From Alloscardovia omnicolens DSM 21503 (GTDB taxonomy: Bacteria > Actinomycetota > Actinomycetes > Actinomycetales > Bifidobacteriaceae), in contig NZ_ATVB01000004.1 in NCBI RefSeq assembly GCF_000420505.1, positions 82,334-146,333 of the forward strand: 64,000 nucleotides of DNA, given 5' to 3'. Position 1 is the stretch's first letter. Each line of letters begins with the position of its first letter. The notes under the pieces were generated by a model. That model did no database searches. It was given only the letters and a program-made list of their open reading frames with translations, and was not told where the DNA came from. This document shows, one piece after another, positions 1-6,997 of this stretch. The position numbers and the translations under genes were made by a program.

Positions 1-287
1 GAACCCATAAGAATGGACACGCGCGAAGTGGTGGAGTACGCGAGGAAGAGGCATAAGCCAACTGAGGTGAGAATAATTGTGGATCCAATAGACAGACCCG
101 CCAGAGCAGTGTCGGAAATAGTGCCTACAAAAGCAGTATCGGCCAAAATAAAAATAGGTTCGGCAATGAGCTGACCCAAGGTAGGGATGGCAATGGCTGC
201 CAACTGTTTGCGCACTGCGCGAGGAGAGGCGTCGGCGAGGAAGGAGTCGGTGGTCGGAGTAGTGGTGCTGTTCTGCTCAGAAGTCAT
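1..287 (-). CDS. MATE family efflux transporter (5' part, runs off the window)
   Basis: Reading the minus strand from an ATG at 287 gives an open frame to the window edge. It starts with a Ser/Thr-rich tail and then reads RKQLAAIAIPTLGQLIAEP, then IFILADTAFVGTISDTALAG. This is the first helix region of MATE (DinF/NorM type) multidrug and toxin extrusion proteins, with the family-typical Asp-Thr-Ala followed by a small-residue helix. About 95 codons are visible and the rest lies outside the window. MATE proteins are polytopic membrane exporters driven by sodium or proton gradients. The gene is divergent from dnaB, and the DnaA-box cluster lies between them. The substrate cannot be inferred. 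Confidence 0.8.
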   Translation of the reverse strand, partial: MTSEQNSTTTPTTDSFLADASPRAVRKQLAAIAIPTLGQLIAEPIFILADTAFVGTISDTALAGLSIGSTIILTSVGLCLFLAYSTTSRVSILMG

Positions 288-317
288 AGACACAATAGTA
301 TGGACAAGTTTGCCTCT

Positions 318-483
318 TGTGGAGAAATTCTCACGCATAATAGGGGAATGTGAGCAATTCGACACGTTTATCCCCAAGTTATCCACCGTGTTATCCGCAT
401 ATTGTGGATAACTAGAGGGGTTATTCACGTGCAACACGCATAGAAATGTGGATAACTGCCTGTTGTGGGGAATGTTATCCACA
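318..483. promoter_or_regulatory. Cluster of DnaA boxes upstream of dnaB
   Basis: Eight 9-mers matching or close to the DnaA box TTATCCACA lie within 166 bp, on both strands. They are TGTGGAGAA (318-326), TTATCCCCA (368-376), TTATCCACC (379-387), TTATCCGCA (391-399), TGTGGATAA (403-411), TTATTCACG (421-429), TGTGGATAA (447-455) and TTATCCACA (475-483). Three are perfect and the others differ at one or two positions. Such density is typical of an origin, a DnaA titration site or a DnaA-regulated promoter. dnaA, dnaN and rpmH, which usually flank actinobacterial oriC, are not in this window, so the role is open. Confidence 0.75.
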
Positions 484-586
484 ATGGGTGGGGCGGCTTG
501 TTGGTTACTTGTTGGTTACTCGATTAGCTGCTCGCGGGTTAGTCTCGGGCTGCTTGATTAGCTGCTTAACCGTTTCATACACCTCT

Positions 587-629
587 TATGCCACTTTTGA
601 TGCGCAAAAATGGCTTCAAAAGTGGCATA
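587..629. repeat. Perfect 14-bp inverted repeat in the dnaB leader
   Basis: TATGCCACTTTTGA (587-600) is followed, after 15 nt, by its exact reverse complement TCAAAAGTGGCATA (616-629). It lies 113 bp upstream of the dnaB start and downstream of the DnaA boxes. No T-run follows either side, so it is not a standard terminator. It could be an operator or an RNA hairpin in the dnaB 5' leader. Confidence 0.6.
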
Positions 630-741
630 TCGGTTGCGCGTATGTGACTAACCACATGCTACGCTTGGTCAATCGCTTTCGAGCATTCTCCATTTCTGTG
701 TCTTTGCTGTATTCCTACAACCATCCGCATAGAATGGGCAT

Positions 742-2181
742 ATGCCTGAAAACAGCAATGAACGAATCTACTCCTCGCGCGGCGGTTATGATAGCAACGG
801 TTACGACCGCTCATCAAGCAACCGCACAAGCAACCGCACCACAGACGACGTATTCATGGGAATGCCTCCCTACGACGAAACAGCCGAAATGGCCGTGCTT
901 GGCGGCATGCTGATGAGCAATGACGTAATCGCAGAGGTCAGCGAAATCCTCGATGCACACGAGTTTTACGTGCCAAAGCATCAGACGATTTACTCAGCAA
1001 TTGTGGAGCGTTTTGCTGGCGGCGAGCAAGTCGATCCAGTGTTGGTGGCCGACACACTGCGCGTAAAAAACGAGCTCGAAAAAGTTGGTGGCGTAGATTA
1101 TCTCGCCAGCCTTGTTCACGCTGTCCCGGCGGCAATCAACGCTATTCATTATGCCGATATTGTGCATCGTGATGCCATGCTACGCGATGTTATCCAAACA
1201 GGCGTGCGCATCGCTCAAATGGGTTATGCCGCCGAAAGTTCAGATGCAGAAGAGGTTGTCAATCTCGCGCAAAACTCGGTCTATCATCTTTCGGACGGTC
1301 ATGTTCGTCAGGATTATCAGTCTATTGGTGAGAGCGTGCGCAGTACTCTCGACCATATCGAAGAAATCCAAGCGGGAACCGTCACTCCTGGCGTTCCTAC
1401 AGGCTTCCGCGATATTGATAACGTAACGAACGGTTTGCAGCCGGGGCAGATGGTTGTTGTAGCAGGCCGTCCAGGTATGGGTAAGTCCACTATCGGCATC
1501 GATTTCGCAAGGTCAGCGGCATTGCATCATAATATGCCAACAGCTGTTTTCTCGCTCGAAATGAGCAAGCTGGAACTATCCCAGCGTATTATTTCTGCAG
1601 AAACGGGTATTACTCTCAAAGCCTTGCGCGATGCGGATAATATTAACGAAGAGGAATGGCGCAAACTCAATGCTTTCCAAGACCGTATTTCCGATGTGCC
1701 GCTCTACCTCGACGATTCGCCAAACATGTCGATGATGGAAATCCGTTCGAAATGTCGCCGTCTGTCTCGTCAAGGTCTGCGTTTAGTAGTGATTGATTAC
1801 TTGCAGCTGATGAGTTCTGGCAAGCGCGTGGAGTCGCGTCAGCAAGAGGTCTCCGAGTTCTCGCGCTCGCTCAAGCTGCTTGCAAAAGAGTTGGAAGTTC
1901 CTGTGGTGGCGCTGTCTCAGCTGAACCGTGGCGCCGAGGCGCGCGCCGACCGCACGCCAATGATTTCCGACCTGCGTGAGTCCGGTTCGATCGAGCAGGA
2001 TGCGGACGTGGTTATGCTTGTTCATCGCCCAGACGCTTATAATTCCGAAGACCGTCCGGGTGAGGCAGATATTATTATGGCAAAGCATCGTAACGGTCCA
2101 ACCGCAACCTTTACGCTTGCTTTCCAGGGACATCTTTCGCGCTTTACCGATATGGCTGCTGACTACAGCCAGGGCGTTTAG
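742..2181 (+). CDS. dnaB: Replicative DNA helicase DnaB
   Basis: The 479-residue protein is a full-length DnaB, the hexameric replicative helicase that unwinds the fork and binds DnaG primase. After a Ser/Asn-rich tail of about 40 residues, the N-terminal domain starts at PYDETAEMAVLGGML. The RecA-like ATPase domain has Walker A GRPGMGKST at residues 242-250, Walker B LVVIDYLQLM, the LSQLNRG loop, and the SDLRESGSIEQDADVV segment with the arginine finger region. No intein is present, although actinobacterial dnaB often carries one. The ATG at 742 has no clear Shine-Dalgarno sequence. The upstream DnaA boxes suggest possible DnaA-linked control. It is probably transcribed ahead of murT-gatD, 38 bp downstream. 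Confidence 0.97.
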   Translation: MPENSNERIYSSRGGYDSNGYDRSSSNRTSNRTTDDVFMGMPPYDETAEMAVLGGMLMSNDVIAEVSEILDAHEFYVPKHQTIYSAIVERFAGGEQVDPVLVADTLRVKNELEKVGGVDYLASLVHAVPAAINAIHYADIVHRDAMLRDVIQTGVRIAQMGYAAESSDAEEVVNLAQNSVYHLSDGHVRQDYQSIGESVRSTLDHIEEIQAGTVTPGVPTGFRDIDNVTNGLQPGQMVVVAGRPGMGKSTIGIDFARSAALHHNMPTAVFSLEMSKLELSQRIISAETGITLKALRDADNINEEEWRKLNAFQDRISDVPLYLDDSPNMSMMEIRSKCRRLSRQGLRLVVIDYLQLMSSGKRVESRQQEVSEFSRSLKLLAKELEVPVVALSQLNRGAEARADRTPMISDLRESGSIEQDADVVMLVHRPDAYNSEDRPGEADIIMAKHRNGPTATFTLAFQGHLSRFTDMAADYSQGV

Positions 2182-2219
2182 AACTTTCAGACAGGATAGC
2201 AACAGATTACGGAGTTACT

Positions 2220-3545
2220 ATGGCATCTTCAGTTTTTTCTCGTTTAACGCCTGCGCTGGGAAAAATGGTGCGCGCGGCTGCCCGTGTGCGCGGTGGCGGT
2301 ACTGCGTTGCCGGGCAAGGTTGTTGAAGCAATCGACGCTGGTTTTATGGCTCGCACTTTAGCGCAACTTCCGTATGGAGTGGTGCTTGTGTCTGGAACGA
2401 ACGGTAAAACCACTACCACGCGCATTGTGGCGTCTATGTTGGAGCGGTTGGGTTTGCGCGTTTTTACGAACCCTACCGGATCGAATTTTACGCGCGGAGT
2501 TGTTTCTGCTTTGCTCGATCAGGTTGATTTATCTGGCCGCTTGCACGCCGATGTTGCTGTTCTAGAACTAGACGAAGCCTATGCCGTTCATTTCGTGAAG
2601 AAAGTTAAACCGCGCTATAGTTTGCTGCTGAACGTTTTGCGCGATCAGCTCGACCGTTTTGGCGAAATAGATACGACCGCGAAAATGCTCGCGGCTGTAG
2701 CCGAAGCGACCACGGGAACAGTTGTGCTCAACCGCGAAGATCCGCGCGTAGCTCAGCTCGCAGAAAGCGTGCAGCAAGACAATGCTCGCGTTGAGTATTT
2801 TGGCTTGAGTGATGATTTGATGAGTTTCTTCCCCTCTGACGATGCGATGCACGAAACAGAAGATAAGCTCAACTATCATTTAGCGCATTACCGTCCAGCA
2901 CAAGTAACGCTTACCGAGCTGAAGCAGAAAAAAGCAGTTTTTGCTTTCGGTCAGACTGAAGGAACGTATAGCGCGCAGTTAAAGCTCGAAGGAGTATATA
3001 ACGCTTTTAACGCGGCGGGCGCGCTCGCTGTGGTAGACGCGGTTCTTCGCGAAGTGCAGCCGCAGAAGCGTCCATCGCATGCAGAAATGGTTCTCGCCCT
3101 TTCGCAAGTAACGCCTGCTTTTGGTCGTGGCGAATCAATTACTGTGGGAAATAGTGACGTTGAGCTTATTTTGGTGAAGAATCCAATGGGCTTTAGGTTG
3201 GCGTTAAAATCTTTTGATTCTGCCGAGCACGACACGATGATTATTATTAACGACGAATACGCAGACGGTCGCGATATGAGCTGGCTGTGGGATGTGGACT
3301 TTAGTTCGCTATCTGCTGGTGGAGTGCAAAGCGTTTCGGGCGTGCGCGCTACGGATATGGCTTTACGCTTGGCATACGACGGCATAGATGCTCAAGGAGT
3401 CAACGAAAATATTGAAGAAGCCGTGCAGTCTTTCGTCAGCAACGGCAGCGGGCGAAATAAGCATGTGTACTGCACATATACAGCAATGTTAGCCGCTCGT
3501 AAAGCGCTAGCACAGATTGCGGATGTAGAGGATGTGGGGTTGTAA
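2220..3545 (+). CDS. murT: Lipid II isoglutaminyl synthase, ligase subunit MurT
   Basis: The 441-residue Mur-ligase-like protein pairs with GatD to amidate the alpha-carboxyl of D-glutamate in lipid II, using ATP and glutamine. The P-loop GTNGKTTTTR lies near residue 59. The Mur-ligase middle domain follows with LLNVLRDQLDRFGE, and the C-terminal MurT signature contains NDEYADGRDMSWLWD (from about residue 344), which holds the conserved aspartate implicated in the MurT/GatD reaction. Unusually, the protein has a single cysteine near its C-terminus. The four-cysteine zinc ribbon of well-studied MurT proteins is replaced by an acidic segment around residues 200-260. Its stop codon overlaps the gatD start by one base, indicating translational coupling. 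Confidence 0.95.
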   Translation: MASSVFSRLTPALGKMVRAAARVRGGGTALPGKVVEAIDAGFMARTLAQLPYGVVLVSGTNGKTTTTRIVASMLERLGLRVFTNPTGSNFTRGVVSALLDQVDLSGRLHADVAVLELDEAYAVHFVKKVKPRYSLLLNVLRDQLDRFGEIDTTAKMLAAVAEATTGTVVLNREDPRVAQLAESVQQDNARVEYFGLSDDLMSFFPSDDAMHETEDKLNYHLAHYRPAQVTLTELKQKKAVFAFGQTEGTYSAQLKLEGVYNAFNAAGALAVVDAVLREVQPQKRPSHAEMVLALSQVTPAFGRGESITVGNSDVELILVKNPMGFRLALKSFDSAEHDTMIIINDEYADGRDMSWLWDVDFSSLSAGGVQSVSGVRATDMALRLAYDGIDAQGVNENIEEAVQSFVSNGSGRNKHVYCTYTAMLAARKALAQIADVEDVGL

Positions 3546-4336
3546 TGGCAGAAACTGTGAATAGCGCGAATAGTGTGAATGCGGAAGCGCGCGTGCTCGA
3601 TATTGTGTCTTTGTATCCGAAAGATATGAATATTTACGGTGATACCGGCAATGTGAAAACCGTAGAGATGCGCGCTCGCTTATACGGCTACGAACCGCGC
3701 ATTCACGCATATAACGTGGGTGATGCGTGGCCAGAACAGGTCGATTTGATTTTAGGCGGCGGCGGTCAAGATAAAGGCCAAGCAGTGATTAGTGACAATC
3801 TTTTCGCTCGAGCCGATACTATTCGCGCGCTCGCTGCAGATGGCGTGCCGATGCTGTTAATTTGCGGACTGTACCAGCTGTTTGGTGAGTATTTCGAAAC
3901 GCATGAAGGGGAGCGCTTGCCAGGTATTAATGTGCTGGGAGTGCACACGATTGGCCAAGACACACGCATGATTGGCAATCTGGTTGAGCAGACCGAAGAA
4001 TGCGGCGCAATTGTGGGCTATGAGAATCATTCCGGACAAACAATTGTGCATGATGATGGAACGGTTGCGTGGGGTCGCGTTGAAGCTGAAGGCACGGGAA
4101 ATAACGGTAGTGATTTAACTGAAGGCGCTCGCAAATATAACGTGATTGGCACGTATATGCACGGTTCTGTGCTACCGAAAAATCCACGGCTGGCTGATTT
4201 TCTGATCCGCTGTGCTGCTGAGCATCGTTACGGTTCGTTTGAGGCTTCCAGCACGGCTGAGCAGGTCGCTCAGTTAGAGAAGTTGAACGCTTTGGCGGCG
4301 GCTGCGTTTGGTGTTGCGTCAAGTAGGCCGCGGTAG
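3545..4336 (+). CDS. gatD: Lipid II isoglutaminyl synthase, glutamine amidotransferase subunit GatD
   Basis: The 263-residue class I glutamine amidotransferase (CobB/CobQ-like fold) releases ammonia from glutamine for MurT. The nucleophile elbow LLICGLYQLFG puts the catalytic Cys at residue 107, and the conserved His is in GTYMHGSVLPKNP at residue 206. The ATG at 3545 overlaps the murT TAA in a TAATG junction. Amidated D-iGln in the stem peptide is needed for efficient cross-linking in many Gram-positive bacteria, so the pair acts at the cytoplasmic side of the membrane before lipid II export. A strong terminator 24 bp after the stop ends the dnaB-murT-gatD transcript. Confidence 0.96.
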   Translation: MAETVNSANSVNAEARVLDIVSLYPKDMNIYGDTGNVKTVEMRARLYGYEPRIHAYNVGDAWPEQVDLILGGGGQDKGQAVISDNLFARADTIRALAADGVPMLLICGLYQLFGEYFETHEGERLPGINVLGVHTIGQDTRMIGNLVEQTEECGAIVGYENHSGQTIVHDDGTVAWGRVEAEGTGNNGSDLTEGARKYNVIGTYMHGSVLPKNPRLADFLIRCAAEHRYGSFEASSTAEQVAQLEKLNALAAAAFGVASSRPR

Positions 4337-4359
4337 GCGTTGGTTTTGCTTGATTTTGA

Positions 4360-4400
4360 GGGTGTGCATTGCGTTGGCAGTGCACACCCTTTGCTTTTTT
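4360..4400 (+). terminator. Rho-independent terminator after gatD
   Basis: GGGTGTGCA (4360-4368) pairs perfectly with TGCACACCC (4381-4389), followed by a T-rich tract to 4400. Confidence 0.85.
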
Positions 4401-4476
4401 GGAAGCGGAGAGAAGTGATTGTGGAAAACTAGGCGTGTTTTCACATCGGTTCACATGTTCTGTATATTTTGGAAAA

Positions 4477-4500
4477 TATTGTAGTCTAGAGACTACAATA
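4477..4500. promoter_or_regulatory. Palindromic operator of the decayed toxin-antitoxin module
   Basis: TATTGTAGTCT (4477-4487) and AGACTACAATA (4490-4500) are perfect 11-bp arms around an AG centre, a few bases before the toxin remnant. Operators of this form (AGTCT..AGACT) are common in front of RelE/HigB-type modules, where the antitoxin autoregulates. The 3' arm CTACAATA also resembles a -10 box. Confidence 0.65.
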
Positions 4501-4504
4501 AGAC

Positions 4505-4584
4505 ATGAAGTAATACGGACAAGAAAATTCGACAAGTGGCTACGAAAGCTCAAGAACAAAGAAGCAGAAGCGAATTATTTTTAA
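4505..4584 (+). pseudogene. Remnant of a RelE/HigB-like toxin
   Basis: The frame reads VIRTRKFDKWLRKLKNKEAEA, the N-terminus of phage-type RelE/ParE-fold addiction toxins (usually about 100 residues). It ends after about 24 residues at TAA (4582-4584). The ATG at 4505 is out of frame: ATG AAG TAA suggests one base was lost after the start, where ATG GAA GTA is expected. The C-terminal two thirds are missing before the antitoxin gene at 4642. The toxin is therefore disabled twice, by a start frameshift and by a deletion, while its operator and antitoxin survive. Confidence 0.7.
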
Positions 4585-4641
4585 TGAGGGTTAATAATGT
4601 GTAAAAGTAAAGAAGCTATTCGAAGATAGACTGCTGAAGAT

Positions 4642-4941
4642 ATGGAGATATTGCCTTTTGATGTCGCTGATTACTTAGATAACGGAGAAATCGTCGTGGA
4701 ATATTTAAATGCAGTTGCTCAGCACGAAGATTCTCAGCTTTTGATTGACGCCATCGGCGATGTAGCCCGAGCATATGGCATAGGTAAAGTTGCTAAGAGC
4801 GCGCATGTTAATCGTGTGAGCTTATACAAGAGTCTGAGTAAAACAGGAAAACCTAGCTTCGAAACCGTCATAAACGTTCTTGCGGCTTTAGGATTAAATT
4901 TCCGTGTTCGGCCAATTGAAGCAGGCGAGAGATCTAAATAA
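4642..4941 (+). CDS. Addiction-module antitoxin, HigA-like (COG3636 type)
   Basis: The 99-residue protein begins MEILPFDVADYLDNGEIV, the usual opening of the putative addiction-module antidote family. A helix-turn-helix of the Xre type follows: IGDVARAYGIGKVAKSAHV, then NRVSLYKSLSKTGKPSFETV. Family members bind their RelE/HigB-type toxin and repress the operon through a palindrome, here probably 4477-4500. The toxin that should precede it is a short frameshifted remnant, so this is an orphan antitoxin. It could still act as a repressor or as an anti-addiction factor against related incoming modules. The start is the ATG at 4642 because it matches the family N-terminus. Confidence 0.85.
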   Translation: MEILPFDVADYLDNGEIVVEYLNAVAQHEDSQLLIDAIGDVARAYGIGKVAKSAHVNRVSLYKSLSKTGKPSFETVINVLAALGLNFRVRPIEAGERSK

Positions 4942-4956
4942 TCAGCTACATGAGAT

Positions 4957-4987
4957 TTGACTCTCACGTAGCGTAAGACTCCATAAT
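4957..4987 (+). promoter_or_regulatory. Candidate MerR-type promoter with 19-bp spacer
   Basis: TTGACT (4957-4962) and CATAAT (4982-4987) are separated by 19 bp, the long spacer typical of MerR-activated promoters. The start codon at 4994 lies seven bases after the -10 box, so the mRNA may be leaderless. Confidence 0.5.
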
Positions 4988-4993
4988 GGCACT

Positions 4994-5788
4994 ATGAACA
5001 GTCAAGAAGAACTCTACACAGTGGGTGAAGTAGCGCAGGCACTGAAAGTAACCGTGCGCAGCTTACATCACTGGGAAAGTATGGGATTAATAACTCCTAC
5101 TGAGCGTAGTTGGTCAAACTATCGGTTGTATACGGCAGACGATATTGAGCGTATTGAGCAGATAATCATCTACCGTGCAACGGGTATGAAACTGACCGAA
5201 ATAAAAAAGGTTCTGAACAGCGCTTCTTCGCGTTTAGAACATTTGCGTATGCAGAGAGAAAGCTTGATTGATCAGAAGGCACAGCTCGAAGAGATGGTGC
5301 AGGCTATAGATACATTGATGGAGAAAGAAATGAATAACGAAAAACTATCGCTTGAAGAAATAGGCGATATTCTTGGTGACGCAAAGATAGCTGATTACCA
5401 ACGAGAAGCCGAAGAAAAATACGGCGAGACAGATGACTGGAAGATTAGCCAGCAGAGGACTGCATACTGGACAGCACAAGACTGGTCGGATAGCAGGCAA
5501 CGATGTCAGGACGTGGATAATAAGCTGGCTCAAGCAGCGCGCGATGGTGTAGCCATCGACAGTGAACAGGCAGAGCAACTGGTGGAGGAACATCGCCAAC
5601 TGCTCAGCGTATTCTTCCCCGTAAGTTATGCAAAGCAGTATCTGATTTCACGTTCATATGTGAATGATGAACGTTTTGCTCGCTACTACAACGAGCAACA
5701 ACCAGGATTGGCTCAGTGGCTTGCCGGTGCCATTGAACACGTGGCTGTGGCGAACGGTGTGGATGTGGAAAATCCCGTGTGGGAGTAG
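4994..5788 (+). CDS. MerR family transcriptional regulator with TipAS-like drug-binding domain
   Basis: The 264-residue protein has an N-terminal MerR winged helix (YTVGEVAQALKVTVRSLHHW, then YRLYTADDIERIEQIIIYRA), a coiled coil at about residues 80-120, and a C-terminal TipAS-like domain (YGETDDWKISQQRTAYWTAQ through FPVSYAKQYLISRSYVNDER). TipAS domains bind hydrophobic drugs such as thiopeptides and trigger promoter remodelling. Autoregulation from the 19-bp-spaced promoter directly upstream is likely. No obvious drug target gene follows on the same strand, since a terminator at 5819 closes the unit. The nearest transport genes are the ABC exporter pair at 7-11 kb on the other strand. Confidence 0.88.
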   Translation: MNSQEELYTVGEVAQALKVTVRSLHHWESMGLITPTERSWSNYRLYTADDIERIEQIIIYRATGMKLTEIKKVLNSASSRLEHLRMQRESLIDQKAQLEEMVQAIDTLMEKEMNNEKLSLEEIGDILGDAKIADYQREAEEKYGETDDWKISQQRTAYWTAQDWSDSRQRCQDVDNKLAQAARDGVAIDSEQAEQLVEEHRQLLSVFFPVSYAKQYLISRSYVNDERFARYYNEQQPGLAQWLAGAIEHVAVANGVDVENPVWE

Positions 5789-5818
5789 ACGGGGGCTGCA
5801 GTAAGTGGCGAAGATGAT

Positions 5819-5860
5819 GGGGCAAAAGTGGCAGTATGCTGTTTTTGCCCTTTTGTGTTT
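5819..5860 (+). terminator. Terminator after the MerR gene
   Basis: GGGGCAAAA (5819-5827) pairs with TTTTTGCCC (5842-5850), followed by TTTTGTGTTTT. It sits between convergent units. Confidence 0.7.
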
Positions 5861-5868
5861 TGGAGATG

Positions 5869-6787
5869 CTAAGCTTCTACGTCCCACGAAATAGTGAATA
5901 AGTCTCGTACTTCATGCTTTGCTTGTAAAGATTTTTCAACTTTATTGAGGAATTTCTCTGATTTAGCATGAAGACGATTACGTTCTTGCCTATATTCATC
6001 GTCTGCCTGTTCAGCCCTGTTCTGCCAGTGGCGAGCTTCGCGTGTGAGACGCAGCTTTTCCATCACATCGCTAGCTTTGCGCGCTGCTTTTGAAGCAGTG
6101 TTTTCTTTCGCATGGAATTCTCTGATTTTGGCGTCGAAGGTTGCCTTCAAATCTAGTCGAGCTGCCTCAATAAGTTCTTCTTGTTGAAGATAGAATACAG
6201 CATTTCGTTCTTGCACATCATTGGATAAATCAGAAATTTGCTTATCGATTAATTCTGAAAAACCATCTTCTGGAACTGCAGTAATCCTCTCTTGCACACA
6301 TGTTAGGTCGAGCAAATCTCTCATCTGTTCGGCATCCAATACAGTACCGTCGTCGAGGAATCCAGCCATAAGCAAATATGATTCCTTTAAACCCTCTTTG
6401 CCGGCACTCATGGTGAAAGCAATTTCGATGTAAATCATTTTGATTTTGCCGTAGTAGTGTTTCTGCAAAATCTTGGGTACTTCGAGGTTATCGCCTTCAA
6501 TGAAAACATTTTGGGTGGTGTCCCAGTTTTTAGAATTCTTAAAGTCTGGTTTTAGCGTAGCTGTTGTGGGTTGCTGTGCTGCGCGGATTGCTTGTATTTT
6601 TCCTGACCAGAATAAGCCGAAACGTTCTTGCTCACCTTCAAGGTCGGGGTCGAGGAGTGTTTTGAGTGCTTCAAAATCGATTTTTCCGTCAGCTACTACT
6701 TCAGGGAACAGATCCTTAATTTTTTTTGGCGGCTTCTGTATTGAAGTTGGGGCTAGACGATGGGACTTTGCTAATATTCACACTCAT
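5869..6787 (-). pseudogene. Deletion fusion of a DNA methyltransferase (Mod-like) 5' end to a helicase 3' end
   Basis: From an ATG at 6787 (GAGG upstream) the minus strand reads MSVNISKVPSSSPNFNTEAA, then shifts frame at an 8-A run (6720-6727). It continues as IKDLFPEVVADGKIDFEALK and later NWDTTQNVFIEGDNLEV, then KILQKHYYGKIKMIYI. These are hallmark N-terminal blocks of Mod-type adenine methyltransferases. The catalytic motif expected next, DPPY, is missing. Instead the frame runs into EIAFTMSAGKEGLKESYLLM and a coiled-coil-rich tail ending HEVRDLFTISWDVEA, which resembles the C-terminus of SNF2/DEAD helicases found in restriction or DISARM-like loci. A large deletion probably joined two genes of a defence system. 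The helicase assignment of the 3' half is inference. Confidence 0.7.
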
Positions 6788-6939
6788 AATATGCCTCAAT
6801 ACACAGTAGCCTTGCATAACACTACATAAAAATACATAAGAGCGCATATGAAAGCACATGAATACATACATCGACTTAGCGATAACATCAGGCCGAAATC
6901 CTAATATTATGTCGTATATGAGGAATATCAAATCAAAGA

Positions 6940-6976
6940 GCCTCTGACCGTCTCACTCGAGACAATCAGAAGCCCT
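6940..6976 (-). terminator. Probable terminator of the ABC exporter operon
   Basis: A hairpin (GTCTC/GAGAC with an outer TCTGA/TCAGA stem) lies just after the stop at 6998 on the minus strand and is followed by a T-rich stretch. Confidence 0.5.
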
Positions 6977-6997
6977 TTTCCTTAGTAAGAAAAACCC

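Noticed and set aside
446..913. 155-codon frame overlapping the DnaA boxes and the dnaB start
   Set aside because: It overlaps dnaB out of frame, its composition is not protein-like, and it crosses the inverted repeat.
3927..4559. 210-codon frame antisense to gatD
   Set aside because: Overlaps gatD and its terminator; the product is rich in Gln, Pro and Ser with no domain.
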